Shown: in pieces, positions 1 through 9,442 of the stretch
Position numbering within the stretch: position 1 is the stretch's first letter
Layout: the number at the start of each line of letters is the position of its first letter
NCBI GenBank assembly: GCA_037045645.1
Contig: JBAOIH010000011.1
Span: forward strand, 1-64,000
Origin: Nocardioides sp.
GTDB lineage: Bacteria; Actinomycetota; Actinomycetes; Propionibacteriales; Nocardioidaceae
Length of the DNA: 64,000 bases
Direction of reading: 5' to 3'
Program-made: the position numbers and the translations under genes
Notes under the pieces: generated by a model
Told to the model about the DNA's origin: nothing
Seen by the model: the letters and a program-made list of their open reading frames with translations, nothing else
The model's database searches: none

Positions 1-3
1 GCA

Positions 4-766
4 ATGAACTGGCGCGCGGTCTGGGCGATCTACAGTTTCGAGATGGCGCGCACGCTGCGCACGCTGGCGCAGAGCGTGGTGTCGCCGGTGCTGTCTGACC
101 GCGCTCTATTTCGTGGTGTTCGGCGGCGCCATCGGCTCGCGCATCGAGGCCATCGACGGGGTCAGCTACGGCGCGTCCATCGTGCCCGGGCTGATCATGA
201 TGTCACTGCTGACGCTGTCGATCTCGAACGCCTCCTTCGCGATCTACTTCCCCAAGTTCACCGGCATGATCTACGAGATGCTGTCGGCGCCGGCGTCGGC
301 CTTCGAGGCGGTGCTGGCCTATGTCGGCGCGGCGGCGACCAAGTCGATCGTCATCGGCCTGATCATCCTGGCCACCTCGGCGCTGTTCGTCGACCTGGAA
401 ATCCGCCACCCCTTCGTGATGCTGCTGTTTTTGGTGCTGACGGCATTGGCGTTTTCGCTGTTCGGCTTCATCATCGGGGTGTGGGCCGATGGGTTCGAGA
501 AGCTGCAACTGATCCCGCTGCTGATCGTCACGCCGCTCGCCTTCCTTGGCGGCACATTCTACTCCATCTCCATGCTGCCGCCGGTCTGGCAGACGATCTC
601 GCTGGTCAACCCGGTGGTCTATCTGGTCAGCGGCTTCCGCTGGGCGTTCTTCGAGACGTCGGACGTGGGGGTGGGGCTGAGCCTTGTGGCGACCGTCGGC
701 TTCCTCGTGCTCTGCCTGGGCGTGGTGACCTCGGATCTCCGCACCGGCTACCGGCTCAAGAACTGA
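4..766 (+). CDS. ABC-2 type transporter permease (one apparent frameshift)
   Basis: This is an inner-membrane permease of the ABC-2 family, of the kind that exports polysaccharides or drugs with a separate ATPase, which would lie upstream of the window. The frame starts at ATG 4 (MNWRAVWAIYSFEMARTL), breaks near base 101 by one extra T and resumes as FVVFGGAIGSRIE. The corrected protein is about 253 aa, normal for the family. It has several hydrophobic spans, the typical GGTFYSISMLPPVWQ stretch before the last loop, and ends LRTGYRLKN. The following lysC and ptsP point to an alphaproteobacterial source. I infer the break is a sequencing insertion. Confidence 0.85.
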
Positions 767-836
767 GCCTGTCGGCAGTTCCGCCAAGCCCTGCTTGCAC
801 TGACACAACCCTTTGGCTAAGGAGGCCGCGCATGAG

Positions 837-860
837 CGCCTCGGCATGCCGGGGCGTTTT
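837..860 (+). terminator. Rho-independent terminator after the ABC permease gene
   Basis: An 8-bp stem (CGCCTCGG with CCGGGGCG, one G-U pair) with a CATG loop is followed directly by TTTTCGTTT. It lies between the permease stop and the lysC start, so it would end the permease transcript. Confidence 0.6.
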
Positions 861-916
861 CGTTTGAATTCGGTCGGTCGGCGCGAGCCGCCGGCGGGGA
901 GACGGGCCGCAACGGC

Positions 917-2198
917 ATGGCGCGCATCGTGATGAAATTCGGCGGAACGTCGGTCGCCGACATCGCCCGCATCCGCAATGTCGCGCGCCACGTCAAGCGC
1001 GAGGTCGACGCCGGCCACGAGGTCGCCGTCGTCGTCTCGGCCATGTCGGGCAAGACCAACGAACTGGTCGGCTGGGTGCAGGCATGCCGAAGGCGCCGGT
1101 CGCACGCCATTCTACGACGCGCGCGAATACGACGCGGTGGTCGCCTCGGGCGAGCAGGTGACGTCCGGGCTTGCTGGCGATCGCGCTGCAGGCGATGGGC
1201 ATCAACGCGCGCTCCTGGCAGGGCTGGCAGATCCCGATCACGCACCGACAACGCGCATGGCGCCGCGCGCATCGCCGACATCGACGGCAGCGATCTGATC
1301 AAGCGCTTCGGCGAGGGCGCAGGTCGCGGTGGTCGCCGGCTTCCAGGGCATCGGCCCGGACAACCGGCATCGCGACGCTCGGCCGCGGCGGCTCGGACAC
1401 CTCGCGCGGTGGCGATCGCGGCGGCGGTGAAGGCCGACCGCTGCGACATCTACACCGATGTCGACGGCGTCTACACCACCGACCCGCGCATCGAGCCGAA
1501 GGCGCGGCGGCTGGCCAAGATCTCCTTCGAGGAAATGCTGGAAATGGCCTCGCTCGGCGCCAAGGTGCTGCAGGTGCGCTCGGTCGAGCTTGCCATGGTG
1601 CACAAGGTGCGCACCTTCGTGCGCTCGTCCTTCGACGATCCCGGACGCGCCGGGCATGGGCGATCTGCTGAACCCGCCCGGAACGCTCATTTGCGACGAG
1701 GATGAAATCGTGGAACAGCAGGTCGTCACCGGCATCGCCTACGCCAAGGACGAGGCGCAGATCTCGCTCCGCCGCGTCGCCGACCGGCCGGGCGTCGCCG
1801 CCGGCATCTTCGGCCCGCTCGCCGAGGCGCAACATCAATGTCGACATGATCGTCCAGAACATCTCCGAGGACGGCTCGAGCACCGACATGACCTTCACCG
1901 TGCCGTCGGGCGACGTCGACAAGGCGCTGGCGGTGCTCGACAAGGTGCAAGCGAGACGATCGGCTTCGACGTCGATCCAGCACGAGGACGGCATGGTCGA
2001 AGGTGTCGGTCATCGGCATCGGCATGCGCAGCCATGCCGGCGTCGCGGCCACCGCGTTCAAGGCGCTGGCCGACAAGGGCATCAACATCCGCGCCATCAC
2101 CACGTCGGAGATCAAGATTTCGATCCTGATCGACGGCCGCCTATACCGAACTTGCGGTTCGGACTTTGCATTCCGTCTACGGTCTGGATAAGCAATAG
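917..2198 (+). CDS. lysC: Aspartate kinase, frame broken by about a dozen single-base indels
   Basis: Aspartokinase phosphorylates aspartate in the first step of lysine, threonine and methionine synthesis. The start MARIVMKFGGTSV has the KFGGTS nucleotide-binding motif. Downstream pieces in rotating frames give ASGEQVTSG, the kinase-core block TDVDGVYTTDPR, and two ACT-domain stretches (VADRPGVAAGIFGPLAEA and the GMRSHAGVAATAF block). The reconstructed protein ends HSVYGLDKQ at TAG 2196-2198 and is about 423 aa, the usual length. Following the frame, about 11 breaks are +1 and one is -1 (near 1950). That fits insertion-type read error, not gene decay. The lysC-ptsP order is typical of Hyphomicrobiales. 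Confidence 0.9.
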
Positions 2199-2283
2199 CT
2201 GAAGTCACCGTCGGCACGGCAGCCGGCCGCGGCGGCGCGGTGCGCCGGCCGGCCGCGATACTGGCGCGTTGGAGAGAGCGCCG

Positions 2284-4582
2284 ATGCGAGACCACGTCGG
2301 CCGGCCCGCGCGTGCTCCTGAGACGGCTCCGCGAGCTCATGGCGGAGCCGCTCGAGCCGCAGGACGCGGCTCGACCGGATCGTCGCGCGAGATCGCCGCA
2401 CAACATGGTCGCGGAAGTGTGCTCGCTCTACGTGCTGCGCGCCGATCGGCGTGCTCGAGCTCTACGCCACCGAAGGCCTCAACCCGAGGCCGGTCCACCA
2501 TGGCGCAGCTGCGGCTCGGCCAGGGCCTCGTCGGCACGATCGCGCGCGAGCGCGCGGCCGCTCAACCTGTCCGACGCGCAGAAGCCATCCGGCCTTCGCC
2601 TACCTGCCGGAGACGGGCGAAGAGATCTACAACTCCTTCCTCGGCGTGCCGGTGCTGCGCGCCGGCCGCACGCTCGGCGTGCTCGTCGTGCAGAACCGCA
2701 CCAAGCGCACCTACTCGCGAGGACGAGGTCGAGGCGCTCGAGACCACGGCGATGGTGATCGCCGAGATGATCGCCGCCGGCGATCTGGCGCGCGCTGACC
2801 CGGCCCGGGCTGCGAGCTCGACCTGCGCGCGGCCGCGCAAGCTTCAAGGGCCTGGCGCTTCAACGACGGCGTCGGCCTCGGCCATGTCGTGCTGCACGAG
2901 CCGCGCATCGTCGTCACCAACCTGTTCAACGAGGACACGCGAGGCACGAGCTGCGGCGGCTCGACGAGGCGCTCGGGTCGCTCCGGCTCTCCATCGACGA
3001 CATGCTGTCGCGCCGCGAGGTCGCCTTCGAGGGCGAGCACCGCGCGGTGCTCGAAGCCTACCGCATGTTCGCCCACGACCGCGGCTGGGTGCGGCGGCTG
3101 GAGGAGGCGATCCGCAACGGCCTGACGGCGGAAGCCGCGGTCGAGAAGGTGCAGAGCGATACGCGCGCGCGCATGCTGCACATGACCGACCCCTATCTGC
3201 GCGAGCGGCTGCGCGATTTCGACGATCTCGCCAACCGGCTGCTGCGCGCAGCTGATGGGGCACGGGCCGGAGACGCTGGCCGGCAGCCTGCCGAAGGACG
3301 CGATCATCGTCGCGCGCTCGATGGGCGCGGCGGAGCTGCTGGACTATCCGCGCGACAAGCTGCGCGGCCTGGTGCTGGAGGACGGCGCCGCCACCAGCCA
3401 TGTCGTGATCGTGGCGCGCGCCATGGGCATCCCGGTCGCCGGCCAGGTCGAAGGGCGCCGTGTCCATGTCGGAAAACGGCGACGCGATCATCGTCGACGG
3501 CGAGGACGGCACGCGTGCATCTGCGGCCGCAGCCGGACCTCGAAGCGGCCTATGCCGAGAAGGTGCGCTTCCGCGCGCGCCGGCAGGAGCTCTACCGCGA
3601 GCTGCGCGACCAGCCGTCGGTGTCGCAAGGACGGCGTGCAAGATCGACCTGCATGATGAATGCCGGGCTGGCGGTCGACCTGCCGCAGCTGGCCGAGTCG
3701 GGCGCGGCGGGCATCGGCCTGTTCCGCACCGAGCTGCAGTTCATGGTCGCGGCGACCTTCCCGCGCGCCGAGGCGCAGGAGCAGCTCTACCGCGACGTGC
3801 TGGACGCGGCGCAGCGGCAAGCCGGTGACCTTCCGCACGCTCGACATCGGCGGCGACAAGGTGCTGCCCTATTTCCGCGCGCGCGCAGCGAGGAGAACCC
3901 GGCGCTCGGCTGGCGCGCGATCCGGCTGACGCTCGACCGGCCGGGCCTGCTGCGCACCCAGGTGCGGGCGCTGCTGAAGGCCGCCGGCGGGCGCGAGCTG
4001 CGCGTCATGCTGCCGATGGTCACCGAAGTCTCGCGAGATTCGCGAGGCGCGCGAGCTGATCGACCGCGAAGTGCGGCCATCTGTCGACGCTTCGGCCACC
4101 AGCTGCCGACCAGCCTGAAGGTCGGCGCGATGCTGGAAGTGCCGGCGCTGCTGTTGGCAGCTCGACGAGCTGATGGCGGCGGTGGACTTCGTCTCGGTCG
4201 GCTCGAACGACCTGTTCCAGTTCGTCATGGCGACCGACCGCGGCAATGCGCTGCGTCGCCGACCGGTTCGATCCGCTGTCGGCGCCGTTCCTGCGCGTGC
4301 TGAAGCAGATCGCCGACGCCGGCAGCGCGCACGAGCACGCCGGTGACGCTGTGCGGCGAGCTTGCCGGCAAGCCGATGTCGGCGATGGCGCTGATCGGCG
4401 CTCGGCTACCGCTCGATCTCGATGTCGCCGGCCGCGATCGGCCCGGTCAAGGCGATGCTGACCGAGCTGCCGCTCGGCGAGCTGGAGGTGTTCATGGCCG
4501 AGAACCTCGCAGGCAATGCCGCGATGGCGCCGATGCGTGCGCTGTTGCAGGGGTTCGCGGATCATGGGGAATACCGCTTTAG
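2284..4582 (+). CDS. ptsP: Phosphoenolpyruvate-protein phosphotransferase EI-Ntr, frame broken by many indels
   Basis: PtsP starts the nitrogen PTS phosphorelay by transferring phosphate from PEP to NPr. In order the pieces show an N-terminal GAF domain (EVCSLYVLRAD, LGVPVLRAGRTLGVLVVQN), the EI helical domain, the phospho-histidine segment EDGAATSHVVIVARAMGIP, and the PEP-binding barrel with GIGLFRTELQFM, TLDIGGDKVLPYF and SVGSNDLFQFVMATDR. Total length matches the usual 755 aa or so. Indels occur roughly every 60-120 bp. The last codons (about 4565-4582) need one more shift to end HGEIPL. In Hyphomicrobiales ptsP is usually followed by prfA; here an HNH gene follows, so this is where I suspect the join. 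Confidence 0.88.
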
Positions 4583-4584
4583 TC

Positions 4585-5245
4585 ATGGCTTTTGGGGTTT
4601 TCATACATAGGTCCAATTCGATCTATGAAGACCGCCCAGCCGAGCAATACCAATTTCCGCGCCAATATCTTGGGCGAGTTCGTCCGCTCATCGGCGATTG
4701 GATCGTTTACCTCGAGCCGAGCAAGGTCCGAAATTCAAGAGGCTACTTTGCGATCGCCCAGGTACGCGATGTGATCCCCGACCCGGCTGCGGACGCAATG
4801 TATCTAGCGCTCATTGAGCCCGGGTCTTACCTCGATTTCACTAACCCGGTGCCGTTCTCCAACGCAGATGGGCTCGTCGAGCGCGGGCTCTTGAACGATG
4901 TGGGCAGGATTTCCGGGAGGGCACAATCGGCAGCACGGCCAATCTCTTCGATGGACTTCAATCGCATTCTCGAACTGGGATTTGATGAAGGCGAGGAGTT
5001 GCTCCCGCGGGTTGGAGCGGTACCAGCCAATCAATGGGGGGAAAGCCAACAAACTCCATTCGAGTACGACCAGGGCCGATCTCGGGTAAGCTATCTAAGT
5101 TCCCGAATTGTAAGAGACAGGATCTTTCGCAAGGTCGTTTTGCGTGCCTACGATTTCCGCTGTTCAATAACCGGCCTGCGTTTGATCAACGGTGGCGGGC
5201 GAGCCGAAGTAGACGCAGCTCATATCAAGCCAGTCGAAGCTAACG
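4585..5245 (+). pseudogene. HNH endonuclease, truncated at its 3' end
   Basis: ATG 4585 (MAFGVFIHRSNSIYED) opens an HNH nuclease of a family common in proteobacteria. An uncharacterised N-terminal region containing QFPRQYLGRV and DVIPDPAADAMYLALIEPGSYLDF precedes the nuclease core YDFRCSITGLRL and VDAAHIKPVEANG. The remaining HNH half, expected to hold the second and third metal/catalytic residues, is missing. After 5245 the frame runs only 24 more unrelated codons to a stop at 5316. The frame is clean over 660 bp, unlike ptsP just upstream, and base composition is less GC-rich than its neighbours. It is either a truncated gene or one side of a chimeric join. Confidence 0.75.
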
Positions 5246-6463
5246 GGAACGGGAAAAAGCGAGGTGAGCCTGTCGGAACGGAAAGTGAGGTGGAGAGAGC
5301 AGAAGCCGGGTGTTGACGAAGTTCTGACAGCCGGACGGCAGGCGTGGAAAGAATCCAAAGGGGAAGCCGACAAGGCCACGGCGGCTTTCAAACTTTGGTG
5401 GAAACGAGTGCCAAAGCACCACCCAGCCAGCCACCTCCGCAGGTACGGGAACATTTGTGCCGAAACAGGGAGAGTCTTTTCTGTTTCTGACATCGGGTGG
5501 CCCGGAGGTGGAGGGCCACGCTATGAGGTCGTACATCCCATAACCAAGAAGCCTGTCCCAGTTCCCAAGGGAGGTTGGAGGTTCGGCACGCCCAAGAGCA
5601 TGAGGCAGGCAATCCAAGATGGGCGTGTCCTGTTCAGAGAGGACCACATGAAGGGTATAAGCAAGAAGACCTTTCTTGACGAAACTACTGCTTCCCCAAT
5701 CCCCTCTGCGTTCAATCAGGCTCGCGGGCGTGCATCCGTAAACCTCGCACGGCTGCTTGGTGAGAAGCGGTTTCCGTTTCCGAAGGACCACACGGTGTTG
5801 GCGCGGTGGTTTCGGATGGTGGCCCCGAAGGACGCGGTAATTCTCGACTTCTTTGGTGGGTCGGGCAGCACGTTGGAGGCGGTGTTGCGTCTGAACGCCG
5901 AGGATGGCGGGACGCGGCAGTGTGTGTTGGTGACGAACAACGAACTCGCGGCAACGGACCAGAAGCGGCTCACCAAGGAGGGGCACCGTGCGGGTGACCC
6001 AGCGTGGGAGGCGCTGGGGGTTCACGACTATGTGACCCGGCCTCGTGTCGAAACCCTGCTCACTGGGGTGCGCCCGGACGGCAGCGAATACGCGGATACG
6101 GTGCCGGGGAATGTGGTGTTCACGCGGCTCACCTACGAGAACGGGCAGTCGGTGGCGTACAACCGTGCGTTCACTCGTGTCGCGTGGCTGCTGTGGCTGA
6201 AGGCGGGGGCCACCGGCTCCTGTGTGGAGCACGTGACGGACACGTTCGCGGTGGCTGACACGTATGGGGTGTTGTTTGACCTCGACCACACCACCGGGTT
6301 CGTCCAAACCGTCGAAGCGGCTGGCACGGTGAGGATGGTGTTTGTGGTGACTGACGACGACGCGGGCTTCCAGACCGTGTGCGCCCGCCTCCCCCAGCAC
6401 GTGGAACCTGTGCGCCTCTATGAGTCGTATCTGTCGAACTTCCGGGTCCAGCACGGCGGATAA
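5246..6463 (+). pseudogene. C-terminal half of a type III-like (Mod) N6-adenine DNA methyltransferase
   Basis: The protein matches the C-terminal half of beta-class Mod methyltransferases: GWPGGGGPRYEVVHP, VPVPKGGWRFG, GEKRFPFPKDH, the SAM-binding motif DFFGGSGSTLEAVLRLN, then LVTNNE, and ends in the conserved tail ADTYGVLFDLDHTTGFV. The N-terminal half with the catalytic DPPY motif should precede it in beta-class order but is replaced by the HNH fragment. GTG 5264 is only an internal codon; homology-like sequence begins at about 5249 in the same frame. It is followed after 103 bp by the N-half of a different Mod gene on the same strand. Confidence 0.75.
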
Positions 6464-6566
6464 CGCTGTCCTGCTACGCAGGGTCGGTGGTCGTCTCTAG
6501 GGTGGCTTCCTGAAGGTAGGGGCCTGCTACGGGTGGTCCCTCGCTGATTGAGGGAGTCGGGCCGAC

Positions 6567-7969
6567 GTGTCGACGCTGCGGGAACTGCTGGCCCAACTGG
6601 AGAAGACCGACCCAATGCTCGCGGGTGCCCTGTCGCGTGAAGTGCGAGCGTTGGCGCAACGCCGCGAGTTTGGTCTGAACTTTGAACGCCACACCCCCGA
6701 AGCAGTCGAGTTGCCAGGTCGTCCCGTCCGTAAGGGCGACAAGGTGCGGGTGCTGCCTGCACGTGACGGCAACGACAAGACCGACACCCGGCTCTGGGTG
6801 GTTACCCGGCTCACCACCAGCGACGGTGGGGAACGTGTCGCCCACCTGACCGCTGCCGTGGCGGACAAGGCCGGTGACCGTGACACGACCACACACCTCG
6901 TGGCGGATGTGGTGGTGGTTGCCGAATTCCGCGACACCATCTACCCCGGCCTCAAGTCCACCGGGACCGTGGAACACGGCGGCGATAAGCCGTTCCACAC
7001 CGTGTTGAACGCCGAGAACTATCACGCCCTCCAAGCCCTGCTTTACACGCACGCAGGCCGGGTGGACGCCATCTACATTGACCCGCCCTACAACACGGGC
7101 GCGAAGGACTGGAAATACAACAACGACTACGTGGACGGGGAAGACATTTACCGTCACTCCAAGTGGTTGGCGTTCATGGAACGACGCCTCAAACTCGCTC
7201 GACGGCTACTCAACCCGACCAACTCGGTGCTCATCGTCACCATTGACGAGCGGGAGGTTCACCGGCTGGGTTTGTTGTTGGACCAACTGTTCGTTGGGGC
7301 GAAGCGGCAGATGGTGACTATCGCCATCAATCATCGTGGCGTGGCGCGTAACCGCGAGTTCACTCGCGTCGAGGAGTACGCGTTCTTTGTGTTCCTTGGC
7401 GAGGCGGGGCCGACCCTCAGTGTGGACGACCTCCTGTCTGCTGAATCGAAGTCTGACGCCTCGGAGCCAGTGCGGTGGGAACGACTCATTAAGGGCAGCA
7501 ACAACGCCCGAAGGGTTGACCGGCCACGCCTGTTCTACCCGGTGTTCGTGGACCCGAAGAAGCGGTCAATCGAAGGCGTCGGGGACGCAATCGAACTGTC
7601 GGAGGGCCGAGATACCGTTCGGGTTCCCGAAGGCTGTGTGGCGGTGTGGCCGCTGTCTCGTGAAGGTGACGAGAAGCGGTGGCAAGTGTCGCCTGCGACC
7701 CTGCGAACACATGTGGCAAACGGTACCGCGAAGGTCGGCGCGTACGACGCGAAGAACGACCGATGGAGCATCCTCTACCTGAACCGTGGACAGTTGGAGC
7801 GCATCGAACGCGGCGAAATCAAAGTCACGGGTAGAGACACAAATGGGGTTCTGGAGTTGGTGTCAGTGACCCGCCCCCTGCGAGCAGCGATGACGGTGTG
7901 GAACCGTCCATCGCACAACGCCGGGTACTACGGCTCCGGCGTCGTCAACGCGTTGCTACCCGGTCGTAA
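6567..7969 (+). pseudogene. N-terminal half of a second Mod-type DNA methyltransferase, cut by IS copy 1
   Basis: GTG 6567 starts MSTLRELLAQLEKTDP, a common N-terminus for type III Mod-like adenine methyltransferases. The catalytic motif IDPPYNTG is at about residues 171-178. Later blocks are SKWLAFMERRLKLARRLL, SVLIVTIDEREVHRL and WNRPSHNAGYYGSG. The frame meets the IS3 end right after NALLPGR, where Mod proteins normally continue RFPFPK and then the SAM-binding FxGxG motif. About 466 aa remain, and the C-half is absent. The central region differs from the Mod fragment upstream, so the two are not halves of one gene. The frame continues uninterrupted into IS OrfA. Confidence 0.8.
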
Positions 7970-8021
7970 TGAACCGCCCCGGCATGTCCGGAGAGCTGCA
8001 TTCGTTGGAAGGATCACTCTC

Positions 8022-8345
8022 ATGGCACGTCCCTCGAGGTACCCGACCGAGCTGCGTGAGCGCGCAGTGCGGATGGTGATGGAGTCCAGGCGGGACTATC
8101 CGCACGAGTCCGCCGTGATCAGGTCGGTCGCGGCGAAGCTGGGCATCACCTCTACTGAATCGCTGCGTAAGTGGCTGCGGCAGGCCGAGATCGACGGCGG
8201 TGTCCGCGTCGGCAAGTCCAGCGAGGAGATCGCTGAGATCAAGGCGTTGAAGAAAGAGGTCGCCGAACTGCGGCGGGCGAACGAGATCTTGAAGAGCGCT
8301 TCGGCTTTCTTCGCGGCGGAGCTCGACCGCCCCAACAGGTTCTGA
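8022..8345 (+). CDS. IS3-family transposase OrfA (copy 1)
   Basis: This 107-aa protein carries a helix-turn-helix DNA-binding domain (LRERAVRMVMESRRDYP to the ESLRKWLRQAEIDGG block) followed by a leucine-zipper-like coil (EEIAEIKALKKEVAELRRANE), then EILKSASAFFAAELDRP. This is the classical OrfA layout that binds the terminal repeats. ATG 8022 follows the left terminal repeat. Translation probably slips -1 on C CCC at 8,330-8,333 to make OrfAB. Confidence 0.93.
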   Translation: MARPSRYPTELRERAVRMVMESRRDYPHESAVIRSVAAKLGITSTESLRKWLRQAEIDGGVRVGKSSEEIAEIKALKKEVAELRRANEILKSASAFFAAELDRPNRF

Positions 8346-8368
8346 TCGACTACATCGAGGACCACAAG

Positions 8369-9262
8369 GTGGAGTTCGGGGTCGAGCCGATCTGCCGCGT
8401 GCTCAGTGAGCACGGGATCAAGATCGCTCCGTCCACCTACTACGAGGCTCGCTCACGCCGGCCTTCCAAGCAGCAGATCCGCGACGCGGAGCTGGTCGAG
8501 ATCATGGTCGCCGAGCGCAACCGGCAGAAGCTGGTCGCGCGGTTTGGTGCACGCAAGATGTGGCTGCACCTGCGCGGACGGGGCCATGACGTCGCTCGAT
8601 GCACCGTCGAGCGGCTCTACCGTGAACAACGCTGGGTCGGGGCGCTACGTCTGAAGAAGTTCCGGACCACCATCGGCGACCCGGCCGCCGAGCGACCACT
8701 GGACCTGGTCGATCGGCAGTTCTGGGCGAGCAGGCCCAACCAGCTATGGGTCGCCGACTTCACATATGTCGCGACCTGGTCAGGCACTGTCTACGTCGCC
8801 TTCATCTTCGACGTCTTCAGCCGTCGGATCGTGGGCTGGCGGGCCGCCACGCGGATGACGACCGACCTGGTGCTCGACACCCTTGAGCATGCGATCTGGA
8901 CCCGCCAGCAGGCCGGTGTCACCGACCTTTCCGGCCTCATCCATCACACCGATGCAGGGTCTCAATACGTCAGCTTTGCCTTCACCCAGCGCCTCGTCGA
9001 CGAGGGGGTCGACCCCTCAGTCGGGTCTGTTGGCGATGCCTATGACAACGCCCTCGCCGAGTCCCAGATCGGGCTCTACAAAGCCGAACTCATACGTCCT
9101 GAAGGTCCCTGGCGCGGCGTCGAACACGTCGAACTAGAGACCCTGAACTGGGTCGACTTCTTCAACAACGAGCGCCCTCACGAGGCGCTCTCCGACCTCA
9201 CGCCCATGGCGGCCGAGGAACTGCACTACGCTGCAAGAAACGAGCTCACGCCAACCGGCTGA
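8369..9262 (+). CDS. IS3-family transposase OrfB, DDE catalytic subunit (copy 1)
   Basis: OrfB is the integrase-like half, with an HTH_21-type region (GVEPICRVLSEHGIKIAPSTYYEAR) and an rve core. The DDE residues lie in WVADFTY, HHTDAGSQY and YDNALAESQIGLYK. GTG 8369 is the first usual start codon, but the frame is open upstream (QQVLIDYIEDHK directly follows the OrfA residues DRP). The active product is therefore expected to be the OrfAB fusion. It appears intact, ending TPTG just inside the right terminal repeat. Confidence 0.93.
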   Translation: MEFGVEPICRVLSEHGIKIAPSTYYEARSRRPSKQQIRDAELVEIMVAERNRQKLVARFGARKMWLHLRGRGHDVARCTVERLYREQRWVGALRLKKFRTTIGDPAAERPLDLVDRQFWASRPNQLWVADFTYVATWSGTVYVAFIFDVFSRRIVGWRAATRMTTDLVLDTLEHAIWTRQQAGVTDLSGLIHHTDAGSQYVSFAFTQRLVDEGVDPSVGSVGDAYDNALAESQIGLYKAELIRPEGPWRGVEHVELETLNWVDFFNNERPHEALSDLTPMAAEELHYAARNELTPTG

Positions 9263-9301
9263 GCCACCAAACCCAGCCTCCGGACTCGCCGGGGCGGTTC
9301 A

Positions 9302-9442
9302 GTACCTCGACCCGAGGGGACAGATTTCGTCCAGCAGTTCGGGTGGGAGTTGTGCGTCGTCTAGGTTCGCACCGAAATGGAATGGTTCTTGCGATTGTGT
9401 GTGCAAATGTGTCGGCTTCCGGTAAACACGCCCGCCTGTGTT
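9302..9442. other. Gap between IS copy 1 and the leftward HTH gene
   Basis: No clear gene is seen. On the minus strand, in the same frame as the HTH gene and directly after its TGA, 47 sense codons (ending ELLDEICPLGSRY) run to a TGA formed by the IS end. This may be the old 3' end of a longer gene with a nonsense change, or chance. Confidence 0.3.

Larger units (their letters stand above)
7970..9301 (+). mobile_element. IS3-family insertion sequence, copy 1
   Basis: The 1,332-bp element has imperfect terminal inverted repeats beginning TGAACCGCCCCGGC on both sides (TG...CA ends, as usual for IS3). It carries orfA and orfB, joined by a probable -1 frameshift. It disrupts the second Mod gene. 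Flanking triplets (TAA left, GTA right) do not match, so the expected 3-bp target duplication is absent. Copy 2 lies inverted at 13,020-14,350 and encodes identical proteins. Relative to copy 2 it has one extra C at 7,999. Confidence 0.92.

Noticed and set aside
203..1105. Long minus-strand frames over the permease and lysC region
   Set aside because: They are mirror frames in GC-rich DNA with Arg/His/Asp-rich low-complexity products and no family similarity; the plus-strand genes explain the region.
5246..7969. One methyltransferase gene permuted into C-half then N-half
   Set aside because: The regions between motifs IV and I belong to different Mod subtypes in the two pieces, so they come from two genes.
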